NCBI GenBank assembly: GCA_032249575.1
Contig: JAVVHL010000031.1
Span: 1 to 11,179 of the forward strand
DNA from: Calditenuis sp032249575
GTDB lineage: Archaea > Thermoproteota > Nitrososphaeria_A > Caldarchaeales > Calditenuaceae
DNA: 11,179 nt
Direction of reading: 5' to 3'
Each line of letters opens with the position of its first letter. Within the stretch, counting starts at the first letter, position 1. The notes beneath the pieces were generated by a model. That model searched no databases. It was not told the DNA's origin and saw only the letters and a program-made list of their open reading frames with translations. Shown in pieces: positions 6,128 to 11,179 of this stretch. The position numbers and the translations under genes are program-made.

Positions 6128-7566
6128 CAGGCCTCCCCGAGGACCCTCGATATCGCCGGGTACATCTCGACGATCCTCTCCCTCAGCAACAGCGTGTAGT
6201 ACTGGTACAGTATGCCGATCATCAGCAGAAGACCGGTACCGGTGCCGAAGGCGTTGACGTAGCCAGCAACGCTCGCGAGGAGGCCCACTATCACCGACCC
6301 TATGATGGTGACCACGCCGATGTACCTCCTGATGATAGAGGCGACGATCTCCGGTGCCCTCCTGAAGCCAGGGACCTGCATGCCCGCGCTGATGAGCTGG
6401 TCCGCGATCCTCTCCGGCGAGAGGCCTGCGACCGAGATCCAGAACTTGCCCAGCAGGACGCAGAAGCCCACCATCAGCAGCGCGAAGACGGCAGCCCTCG
6501 TAGGATCTGCAACAGCGTCTGTGAAGGAGTTGGGGCCTATCACGTAGTACGCGAGGCCTCCAGTTGGAACAGGGGTCCTGCTGGTCTCGCTGATTTTGAA
6601 GGTCCCGAGCAGGTTCAGGAACTGATTGGTGTTCTCGGGGTTGAACCTCGACCAGACGATGGAGGCGAGGTAGTAGATGTTGGTGAAGACCGTCGATGCC
6701 AGGATGACGGGGACGTTGGAGACGTAGAGGAGCTTAACGGGATAGGTGCCCCTGTAGCCGGCGAACCTCGAGTGCGATACGGGGATCTCGACCCTCACGC
6801 CCTCGGCGTATAGTAGTACGGCGATGATGGCGACGGTCGATATCAGCCCGAGTATGTCTCCCCTCCCTCCGACCTGCCTGATGAAGACCTCGCTCAGGGG
6901 CTTGCCCTCGGCTATAGCCTGGCCCATGGCCAGGATGACGCCGTGGTAGTAGCCGTCCTGCAGTATGAAAGGCGAGAAGAGGTCGTTGAAGATCTGGCCC
7001 GCGACTCCCGCGGCGATGAAGAGCGATATCCCGCTCCCGAGGCCCCACTTCTGGACCGTCTCGTCGAGGAGCATGATGATCACCGTGGCCGCCACGAGCT
7101 GCGCGAAGAGCAGCGGCGCAACCCTGGGGTCGACGTTGCCGAAGAAGCCGGCGTAGACGTAAACGGCTCCCTGGAAGATCGCTATCACGACGGTGAGGAG
7201 CCTGCTGGCGGAGGTGAAGAGCCTCCTGTCCTCGGGCTTCTTCAGGTCCAGCCTGATGATCTCGGCGCCTACGAGGAGCTGGAGGATCAGACCAGCAGTG
7301 ACGATCGGGCCTATGCCGAGCGTCGTCAGCGTCCCAACGCTTGAGGCGAAGATGATGTTCAGGAGCGTTGGGCTCGTGCCCCCTGTGAACTCTTTGGGTA
7401 GGCCGTAGAGCGTGACGGAGGCCATCGACTCGTAGATCAGCAGGACCAGCCCCGTCCAGAGCAGCTTCTCTCCGAGGCCGAGCTTCCTCGTCGGCTTCTT
7501 TATCTCAGGTATGGCGTAGGTCAGAGCCTCTATGACCCGCCTGATCCCTCCCTTCTCTTCTGCCAA
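6127..7566 (-). CDS. secY: Preprotein translocase subunit SecY
   Basis: This 479-residue, ten-TM channel protein is the Sec61alpha/SecY core that carries secretory proteins across, and membrane proteins into, the membrane. The cytosolic N-terminal amphipathic stretch contains IPEIKKPTRKL (19-29), TM1 follows at ~33-50, and the plug region precedes GIGPIVTAGLILQLL (84-98). KWGLGSGISLFIAAGVAG (173-190) and a late GLSPERIADQLISAGMQVPGFR loop are conserved archaeal SecY marks. The length is typical. The only sensible start is TTG 7566, with a GGTGAGGT element (7579-7572) upstream that overlaps the end of L15; only 3 nt separate the L15 stop from this start. The gene is co-transcribed with L15 and with DUF106 and L34e downstream. 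No frameshift or missing segment is evident. Confidence 0.97.
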   Translation of the reverse strand: MAEEKGGIRRVIEALTYAIPEIKKPTRKLGLGEKLLWTGLVLLIYESMASVTLYGLPKEFTGGTSPTLLNIIFASSVGTLTTLGIGPIVTAGLILQLLVGAEIIRLDLKKPEDRRLFTSASRLLTVVIAIFQGAVYVYAGFFGNVDPRVAPLLFAQLVAATVIIMLLDETVQKWGLGSGISLFIAAGVAGQIFNDLFSPFILQDGYYHGVILAMGQAIAEGKPLSEVFIRQVGGRGDILGLISTVAIIAVLLYAEGVRVEIPVSHSRFAGYRGTYPVKLLYVSNVPVILASTVFTNIYYLASIVWSRFNPENTNQFLNLLGTFKISETSRTPVPTGGLAYYVIGPNSFTDAVADPTRAAVFALLMVGFCVLLGKFWISVAGLSPERIADQLISAGMQVPGFRRAPEIVASIIRRYIGVVTIIGSVIVGLLASVAGYVNAFGTGTGLLLMIGILYQYYTLLLRERIVEMYPAISRVLGEA

Positions 7567-7569
7567 GCT

Positions 7570-8007
7570 CTACCTCACCGCTATTACTGAGCCTGTTGCC
7601 CTGAGCTTCTCCTCCGCTCCCTTGGTCCAAGCGTCGGCGATCACCCTGAGCCCCGAGACGTAGAGGACGCCGGAGCCGATCAGCTTAACAGGCACCTCGC
7701 CCCTCAGGTCCACCACCAGCCTCCCCTCCTCGTCCCTGGGAGCGGCCGGATCGGAAGAGAGGCGTTCGGCGATGGCAGAGAGCTCGGTCAGGTTCACCTC
7801 CCTCAGCTCCCTGCGCGTCGGAGGGACGAAGCCCTTCTCGCCGAAGTGATCGGGCTCGTACTTCAGGACGTAGGTCCACTTGTGCTTGTGCTTCCCCGCG
7901 TTCCCCCTTCCTCCCTTGGCGCCGTGCTTCCTGTGCTGCCCTATCTGTCCCCATCCGTAGGTCCTCGAACCCCTCCGCTTCCTCACCTTCCTGAACCTCG
8001 TCGGCAT
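7570..8007 (-). CDS. rpl15: 50S ribosomal protein L15 (uL15)
   Basis: The 145-residue protein begins MPTRFRKVRKRRGSRTYGWG, then QIGQHRKHGAKGGRGNAGKH, the glycine/arginine-rich extended N-terminus of uL15 that threads into 23S rRNA. The C-terminal globular half includes ELREVNLTEL, VDLRGEVPVKLIGSG and a final VLYVSGLRVIADAWTKGAEEKL. ATG 8007 is chosen over GTG 8016: the GTG is part of AGGTGG (8018-8013), a Shine-Dalgarno with a 5-nt spacer to ATG, and homologues begin close to MPTRFRK. It is the first gene of the L15-secY-DUF106-L34e operon in this window. L15 commonly ends the large S10-spc ribosomal cluster (after L30 and S5), but here it is preceded by a divergent promoter region, so the cluster has been broken. 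Confidence 0.95.
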   Translation of the reverse strand: MPTRFRKVRKRRGSRTYGWGQIGQHRKHGAKGGRGNAGKHKHKWTYVLKYEPDHFGEKGFVPPTRRELREVNLTELSAIAERLSSDPAAPRDEEGRLVVDLRGEVPVKLIGSGVLYVSGLRVIADAWTKGAEEKLRATGSVIAVR

Positions 8008-8032
8008 TCCGTCCACCTGAGCTCCTCGGCGC

Positions 8033-8039
8033 AGATAAG
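8033..8039 (-). promoter_or_regulatory. Core promoter CTTATCT of the L15-secY operon
   Basis: The minus-strand 7-mer CTTATCT is centred 29 nt before ATG 8007 and follows GCGAAAC, which resembles a BRE. The predicted mRNA start near 8010 would cut off part of the AGGTGG ribosome site, so the true start is probably a few bases further upstream or initiation is mixed. The rest of the 110-bp divergent gap holds the promoter of the opposite gene and nothing else that I can name. Confidence 0.5.
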
Positions 8040-8117
8040 TAGTTTCGCGTGCCTCAGCCTTCCGAGGAGACCGGCTGACTGTCGGTTTTTCTCCAAGGAT
8101 CAGATCTGCGGCCCGGG

Positions 8118-8660
8118 ATGCGGAGGGTCCAGATACTGGTAATCGGTTACAACAAAGACGCCTGCGACGAGAGGGCCTGGAGGCTCGCCTACGAGGTGGG
8201 GCGCGAGGTGGCCAGAAGGGGAGCTGTCCTCGTAACCGGAGGGCTCGGAGGCGTCATGGAGGCCGCCAGTAAGGGAGCCTTCGAGGAAGGAGGCCTGACG
8301 GTCTCGATCATCCCTCAGAAGGACATGCGGGAGGCCAACCCCTACAGCACGGTCGTCGTGGCTACGGGGATCAGCCACATGAGGAACTTCATCAATGTCT
8401 ACTCGGCCGACGGCGTCATAGTTGTGGGAGGAGGCGCTGGGACGCTGACGGAGATCGCGGCCGCCTACATCGAGGGGAAGCCGATAGTGGCGCTTAGGGG
8501 GTCTGGAGGGGTAGCCGACGAGTACGCGGGCAGGTACCTAGACCAGAGGAAGACTGTGCTGATCCACGCTGCAGACACGCCGTCGGAGGCCGTCGAGCTG
8601 GTCCTCAGGCTGATCACGGAGCGGGCCAGCACAGGTACCACCGGCAAATCGGGTACCTGA
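8118..8660 (+). CDS. LOG/SLOG-family Rossmann-like nucleotide-binding protein (TIGR00725-like)
   Basis: This 180-residue protein has the two signatures of the 'lysine decarboxylase-like' LOG/SLOG fold: VLVTGGLGGVMEAASKGAFEEGG (residues ~38-59, given here as the family glycine-rich loop) and VVGGGAGTLTEI (102-113), the latter in place of the PGGxGTxxE of cytokinin-activating LOG enzymes. Arg89-Asn90 and the early VIGYNKD are also typical of the TIGR00725 group, related to the molybdenum cofactor carrier protein of Chlamydomonas. Proteins of this fold bind nucleotides or nucleotide-like cofactors; the lysine decarboxylase name is historical and should not be used as function. It is probably soluble. 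The ATG at 8118 gives a normal first beta-strand. Divergent from L15; 38 bp upstream of SCO1, which seems to have its own promoter. The last ~12 residues are low-complexity and probably unstructured. Confidence 0.85.
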   Translation: MRRVQILVIGYNKDACDERAWRLAYEVGREVARRGAVLVTGGLGGVMEAASKGAFEEGGLTVSIIPQKDMREANPYSTVVVATGISHMRNFINVYSADGVIVVGGGAGTLTEIAAAYIEGKPIVALRGSGGVADEYAGRYLDQRKTVLIHAADTPSEAVELVLRLITERASTGTTGKSGT

Positions 8661-8666
8661 GATATC

Positions 8667-8672
8667 GTTAAC
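8667..8672 (+). promoter_or_regulatory. TATA-like box of the SCO1 gene
   Basis: GTTAAC, within an A/T-rich patch, is centred about 29 nt before ATG 8699. This suggests a separate, nearly leaderless transcript for the SCO1 pair rather than read-through from the upstream gene. Confidence 0.35.
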
Positions 8673-8698
8673 AGGTTCGACCCCATAATTCAGGCAGG

Positions 8699-9373
8699 AT
8701 GGTCGCTCCGCGCAGGACCGGCCTCCAGCGGGTCTATCTGTTCGGACTCGTGGCCGTAGCCATCGGCCTTGTAGTCGGTCTCGTCCTGTGGAACACCGCA
8801 CTTACGTCTCTGATCAGGCCGTCGTCGGGTTACCAGCCGCCGATAAAGATGGAGGGCGGAACACTTCCTCCTCTGGACCTGATCGACCAGTACGGGAAGC
8901 CCTTCAGCCTCGAGATGGTAAAGGGGAAGCCGGTCTTCGTCTACTTCGGTTACACCAACTGCCCCGACGTCTGCCCTGTGGTCCTTCAGAAGTTCGCCAA
9001 GACCATCAGAGCGCTGGGACGTGACGCCGACAAGATCGCCTTCATCTTCGTCTCGGTCGATCCGTGGCGCGACACGCCGGAAGCGATGAGGGAGTACGTG
9101 AACAAGTACTTCGACCCCAGGATCATCGCTTTGACGGGCCCCGTTGAGAAGATAGAGCAACTCATCCTACAGTATAAGATACCGGTTTACTACACTGACG
9201 AGAAGGGCAACCCTGTCAACCCGGCAGAGCTGCCGCCTGGAACGAGGTACTTCGTAAACCACTTCGCCTGGGTGATAGGTGCCGACAGGAACCACAACGT
9301 GAGGCTCGCGCTGACGCCGGAGATGGAGGACAAGGAGTACATCGACGCGGCCAGATGGCTGATATCCCAATGA
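8699..9373 (+). CDS. SCO1/SenC copper chaperone, membrane-anchored
   Basis: The protein has 224 residues. An N-terminal TM anchor (~12-31) with Arg5/Arg6 on the inside is followed by a thioredoxin-fold domain outside the cell membrane. Copper ligands are present: CPDVCP (Cys88, Cys92) and His188 in YFVNHFAWVIG. KPVFVYFGYTNCPDVC and FIFVSVDPWRDTPEAM are the typical SCO core. SCO proteins deliver copper or reduce the cysteines of the CuA site in cytochrome c oxidase subunit II, so an aerobic or microaerobic terminal oxidase is likely elsewhere in the genome, though none is in this window. A role in copper or redox stress is the alternative. The stop overlaps the next start as ATGA, so the downstream Ig-like protein is translated with it. 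ATG 8699 is preceded by a TATA-like box at leaderless spacing. Confidence 0.94.
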   Translation: MVAPRRTGLQRVYLFGLVAVAIGLVVGLVLWNTALTSLIRPSSGYQPPIKMEGGTLPPLDLIDQYGKPFSLEMVKGKPVFVYFGYTNCPDVCPVVLQKFAKTIRALGRDADKIAFIFVSVDPWRDTPEAMREYVNKYFDPRIIALTGPVEKIEQLILQYKIPVYYTDEKGNPVNPAELPPGTRYFVNHFAWVIGADRNHNVRLALTPEMEDKEYIDAARWLISQ

Positions 9374-9924
9374 GGACACTCGGCCTGACGGTCGCCGTGC
9401 TCATTGCGCTGCTGCTCCAGCCAGCCCTTTCGGAGGAGGGTTACAGGCTCCCCGATTTCAAGGTCTACGAGTTCAGCCAGCTCGTCTGCGTCGCGAGGCA
9501 GGTCGGAGATTACAGGGTCCAGATTCTCATAGAGCCGACAGAGCCCAAAGCAGGCGAGAGGTTCTGGGTGACGGCCGTGATCAGCGAGCTCGACGGAAGG
9601 CCTGCGAGCGTAAACGCATACATCGTCGTCACAGACGGTTTGAGAGCCGTCAACTTCACCAGGCCTGTCAGGGTCGCCAACGGAATCTTCAGGGCCGAGC
9701 TCCTGCTGGAGAGGCCCGGCAGGTATGTCGCCTCTATCGCCGTCTCCGGCTCCAACGGGACCTACCTCATCAACGTGCCGATCACGGTCCTTGAGAGCTT
9801 CCAATCGTTGCTGAACTCTGTCGTCGTGGTGGCCTCGGTCATGGGAGCCTTCTGGGGGGTGGCGGTGGTCCTCAGCCTCCTCCTCGTTAGGAGCAGGAAG
9901 GTTGCAACCCCGCAACCCTCCTAG
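9370..9924 (+). CDS. Exported Ig-like protein with C-terminal TM anchor, SCO1 partner
   Basis: The product is 184 residues. A signal peptide covers ~1-20 (MRTLGLTVAVLIALLLQPAL), then an extracytoplasmic beta-rich domain (~45-142) that reads like an immunoglobulin/YtkA-FixH-type fold: PTEPKAGERFWVTAV, DGRPASVNAYIVV, GIFRAELLLERPGRYVASI. A TM helix (~150-173) and a short basic tail inside the cell follow. I do not recognise a specific family. YtkA-like and FixH-like domains often accompany copper chaperones and cytochrome oxidase assembly. This one has only one Cys (Cys40) and no Met/His-rich copper motif, so a structural or chaperone-docking role is as likely as metal binding. The start ATG 9370 is chosen because it overlaps the SCO1 stop as ATGA and gives a clean signal peptide; an earlier in-frame start at 9355 adds five residues. 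The 3' end overlaps the convergent MNT gene by 38 bp. Confidence 0.8.
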   Translation: MRTLGLTVAVLIALLLQPALSEEGYRLPDFKVYEFSQLVCVARQVGDYRVQILIEPTEPKAGERFWVTAVISELDGRPASVNAYIVVTDGLRAVNFTRPVRVANGIFRAELLLERPGRYVASIAVSGSNGTYLINVPITVLESFQSLLNSVVVVASVMGAFWGVAVVLSLLLVRSRKVATPQPS

Positions 9925-10270
9925 CCTCCTCGAGGACCTCCTTCCTTCCCGCTAGTAGGACGCCCTTTGTGAGGACCTCCAGCGCGAACCTCCTCCTCTC
10001 CCTAGCCAACCTGAAGAACTCCTCCACCGTGAAGACCCTCGGCTCCAGGTCGAGTGGCAGCTTCGGATCGATGTAGGCCGAGATCCTTTCCAAGGGGTTC
10101 TCAGGGGCCTCCCTCACGACGATCAGGAGGTCGATGTCGGAGGAGGGGAGGTAGCGTCCTTCGGCGAGGGAACCGAAGAGCACCACCAGCTCCGCCCTTC
10201 CCGAATTGACCAGGTCCTCCGCGTAACGCCTCACCCGCTCCATCAGGCTCCGGTAATCAAGTTTGAACAC
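9887..10270 (-). CDS. MNT-type nucleotidyltransferase (HEPN partner)
   Basis: This 127-residue protein is a minimal nucleotidyltransferase of the DNA polymerase beta superfamily. The signature is VVLFGSLAEGRYLPSSDIDLLIVV: Gly33-Ser34, Asp45 and Asp47 (DxD), with a likely third carboxylate at Asp74 in LPLDLEPRVF. The length is typical of stand-alone MNT proteins. In studied HEPN-MNT pairs the MNT neutralises the HEPN toxin, for example by adding AMP to it. It is the second gene of the pair: GTG 10270 starts 14 bp before the end of the HEPN gene. An ATG at 10243 (GGAG 4 nt upstream) is a good alternative and would give 118 residues; a TTG at 10306 would extend it within HEPN and is less likely. 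Its C-terminus overlaps the convergent Ig-like gene by 38 bp. Confidence 0.87.
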   Translation of the reverse strand: MFKLDYRSLMERVRRYAEDLVNSGRAELVVLFGSLAEGRYLPSSDIDLLIVVREAPENPLERISAYIDPKLPLDLEPRVFTVEEFFRLARERRRFALEVLTKGVLLAGRKEVLEEARRVAGLQPSCS

Positions 10271-10652
10271 CTTTACTTCTGCAGAATTCGATGATCTCCC
10301 TCGCAACCTCCACCGCCCTCTCAGCGTCTCTCTTCGTATAATAGTCTAGTGGCGCGCCCTCGCTGTGGAAGTTCGGGTACCTCGTCGGTATGTAGTGCCT
10401 GTCCAATTCTTTCGCTCTCTCTATCAGCTCGACGTCAGGCCTGAGGTCCTCGGGAAGTGCCTCAAGCATCCTAGAGACCGAATGCCCCCAGACCTCCATG
10501 TTCCTGCTCTCGTAGAGCGCCTTGACCGCCTTCTCCGCTGCCTGCTGTGCAGCGAAGCAGGCCCACTCGTAATCGCCGAACTCCAGAGATCGCTCCGCAT
10601 GTCTGAGGTCCTTGAGGGCCTGCCTCATCCAGTCCTTGGCCCGTGAGACCAT
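10257..10652 (-). CDS. HEPN-domain protein (putative RNase/toxin of HEPN-MNT pair)
   Basis: This 131-residue, all-helical protein matches the archaeal HEPN family usually found next to MNT proteins. Core marks are AKDWMRQALKDLRHAERSLE, the helix FGDYEWACFAAQQAAEKAVKALY (~25-47), and LDRHYIPTRYPNFHSEG (84-99). RYPNFH (Arg91 to His96) fits the Rx4H catalytic motif of HEPN RNases, though the Tyr that follows in the HepT-type Rx4HxY motif is absent. HEPN-MNT pairs are regarded as toxin-antitoxin or stress modules. Start: ATG 10652 agrees with homologues and lies ~36 nt past the TATA-like box, whereas ATG 10676 would fall before the predicted transcript start. The reading frame continues open upstream without coding character. 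Its end overlaps the MNT gene by 14 bp. Divergent from DUF424. Confidence 0.88.
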   Translation of the reverse strand: MVSRAKDWMRQALKDLRHAERSLEFGDYEWACFAAQQAAEKAVKALYESRNMEVWGHSVSRMLEALPEDLRPDVELIERAKELDRHYIPTRYPNFHSEGAPLDYYTKRDAERAVEVAREIIEFCRSKGVQT

Positions 10653-10684
10653 CGCGTCTTCCGCCCAGTGATGCATGTCAGCCG

Positions 10685-10691
10685 AGATAAG
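10685..10691 (-). promoter_or_regulatory. Core promoter CTTATCT of HEPN-MNT
   Basis: The minus-strand 7-mer CTTATCT is centred 36 nt before ATG 10652, predicting a leader of about 10 nt. It is identical to the boxes before the YyaL-type gene and L15. The remainder of the 153-bp divergent region contains a T5 run at 10717-10721 and no further gene. Confidence 0.5.
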
Positions 10692-10776
10692 CGTTGGTGC
10701 GCCCGCAAGCGCTGCCTTTTTGCGGAGTAAAAGAGGTGGTCTCGGAATCGTCGTTTCGAGCCCTTCCAGAAGAGCG

Positions 10777-10783
10777 TTTAATG
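10777..10783 (+). promoter_or_regulatory. TATA-like box of the DUF424 gene
   Basis: TTTAATG is centred 26 nt before GTG 10806, exactly the distance expected for a leaderless transcript beginning at that codon. A weaker GGAG at 10793-10796 could serve as ribosome site if the message starts further upstream. Confidence 0.4.
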
Positions 10784-10805
10784 CTCGGCGATGGAGAGTT
10801 GAGAC

Positions 10806-11120
10806 GTGGACGAGGACCAGGAGACGTACTGGATGAAGGTCCACCACTCCTACACCGGTGAGGTCATCCTGGCTGCCTGCGACAGGGACCTGCTCGGTAA
10901 AAGGCTCAAGGTCTCCGACGGCTTCGAGGTCCTCGTCTCCGAGAGCTTCTACATGGGCAGGCTCGCGAAATGGGAGGAGGTGAGGTCATTGATCGCGCAG
11001 GTCACCATAGTCAACCTCGTCGGGAACAGCGTCGTGGGGAGGGCGATAAGCGACGGAATTGTGCCGGAGAGGGCCTGCAGGGAAGTGGGAGGGGTGAAGC
11101 ACGTCCAGATCATGAGGTAA
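10806..11120 (+). CDS. DUF424 archaeal conserved protein
   Basis: The protein is 104 residues. It shows the DUF424 pattern as I remember it: a first strand WMKVHHSYTGEVILAACDRDLLGKRL, then EVLVSESFYMGRL, a helix ending in VTIVNLVGNSVVGRAIS, and a closing GGVKHVQIM. The family is small, cytosolic, archaeal and of unknown function. From memory it is often near translation-factor genes, but the flanks here (HEPN-MNT) do not say more. GTG 10806 is preferred because the TATA-like box predicts a leaderless mRNA there and the first strand begins only at residue 8. ATG 10833 would trim nine residues and remains possible. No metal-binding or catalytic motif stands out. After the stop, 59 bases remain in the window. 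Confidence 0.85.
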   Translation: MDEDQETYWMKVHHSYTGEVILAACDRDLLGKRLKVSDGFEVLVSESFYMGRLAKWEEVRSLIAQVTIVNLVGNSVVGRAISDGIVPERACREVGGVKHVQIMR

Positions 11121-11179
11121 CGCTGAAGAGGATAGACCTCAAGAGGCCTGCGAGGAAGAGGACGCCCCTCGGGTTAGGG

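Noticed and set aside
8118..8660. Naming this gene lysine decarboxylase.
   Set aside because: The label is historical for the LOG/SLOG fold; there is no PLP-binding lysine motif and the protein is far too short for a true decarboxylase.
10653..10847. Upstream extension of the HEPN frame to 10847 (65 extra residues).
   Set aside because: Homologues begin at the MVSRAKDW-like segment, the TATA-like box lies inside the extension, and it crosses the divergent promoter and start of the DUF424 gene.
11110..11179. An open minus-strand frame entering from the right edge and ending at a TGA at 11112-11110 (22 residues, PNPRGVLFLAGLLRSILFSV at its start), as well as an open plus-strand frame without a good start.
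   Set aside because: Too short to separate a convergent gene's C-terminus from chance. The minus-strand reading is somewhat protein-like but I could not match it to a family.
1..11179. CRISPR array, tRNA or rRNA gene, insertion sequence, long direct or inverted repeats.
   Set aside because: None seen on reading both strands: no regularly spaced repeats, no tRNA-like cloverleaf arms or T-loop consensus in gaps, no transposase motif. Coding fills nearly everything.

Overview
The window comes from an archaeon. Ribosomal proteins S19e and L34e are archaeal/eukaryotic types, L15 and SecY are archaeal-type, and an EMC3/YidC-like DUF106 protein and a DUF424 protein (both archaeal families) are present. 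Several genes have TATA-like boxes about 25-35 nt before the start, as expected for leaderless archaeal mRNAs. The DNA is G+C-rich, with heavy AGG/GAG/AAG codon use. A high-G+C thermophile of the Thermoproteota (TACK) side is plausible, and the SCO1 protein suggests an aerobic, heme-copper-oxidase-bearing relative. Neither the lineage nor the lifestyle can be fixed from this window.

Layout. 60-899 (+) is a two-domain rhodanese (thiosulfate sulfurtransferase). 977-1870 (+) is a metallo-beta-lactamase-fold hydrolase. 2012-2646 (+) is S19e coupled by an ATGA overlap to an unrecognised 64-residue helical protein. 2651-4705 (-) is a YyaL/SPATA20-type thioredoxin-fold protein. 4790-5371 (+) is CMP kinase. 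5356-8007 (-) is the operon L15 > SecY > EMC3-like DUF106 > L34e. 8118-8660 (+) is a Rossmann-like LOG/SLOG protein. 8699-9924 (+) is a SCO1 copper chaperone coupled by an ATGA overlap to a signal-peptide/Ig-like/TM protein. 9887-10652 (-) is an overlapping HEPN-MNT gene pair. 10806-11120 (+) is DUF424. Coding density is very high: three convergent pairs overlap or nearly touch (4-nt gap, 16-bp overlap, 38-bp overlap), and no gene-free stretch exceeds about 155 bp.

How the genes fit together. L15, S19e and L34e build the ribosome. SecY and the DUF106 protein handle membrane insertion of nascent chains. CMP kinase, normally co-directional with L34e in archaea, is here inverted and faces it, and no adenylate kinase lies between secY and DUF106. 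SCO1 and its partner probably act outside the membrane, in copper delivery to a cytochrome oxidase. HEPN-MNT resembles a toxin-antitoxin/RNA-targeting pair. Three separate minus-strand transcription units start behind the same 7-mer, CTTATCT. Three starts (cmk, L34e, L15) share a GGTGR-N5-start signal, which argues that the GTG codons inside the signal are not the real starts.
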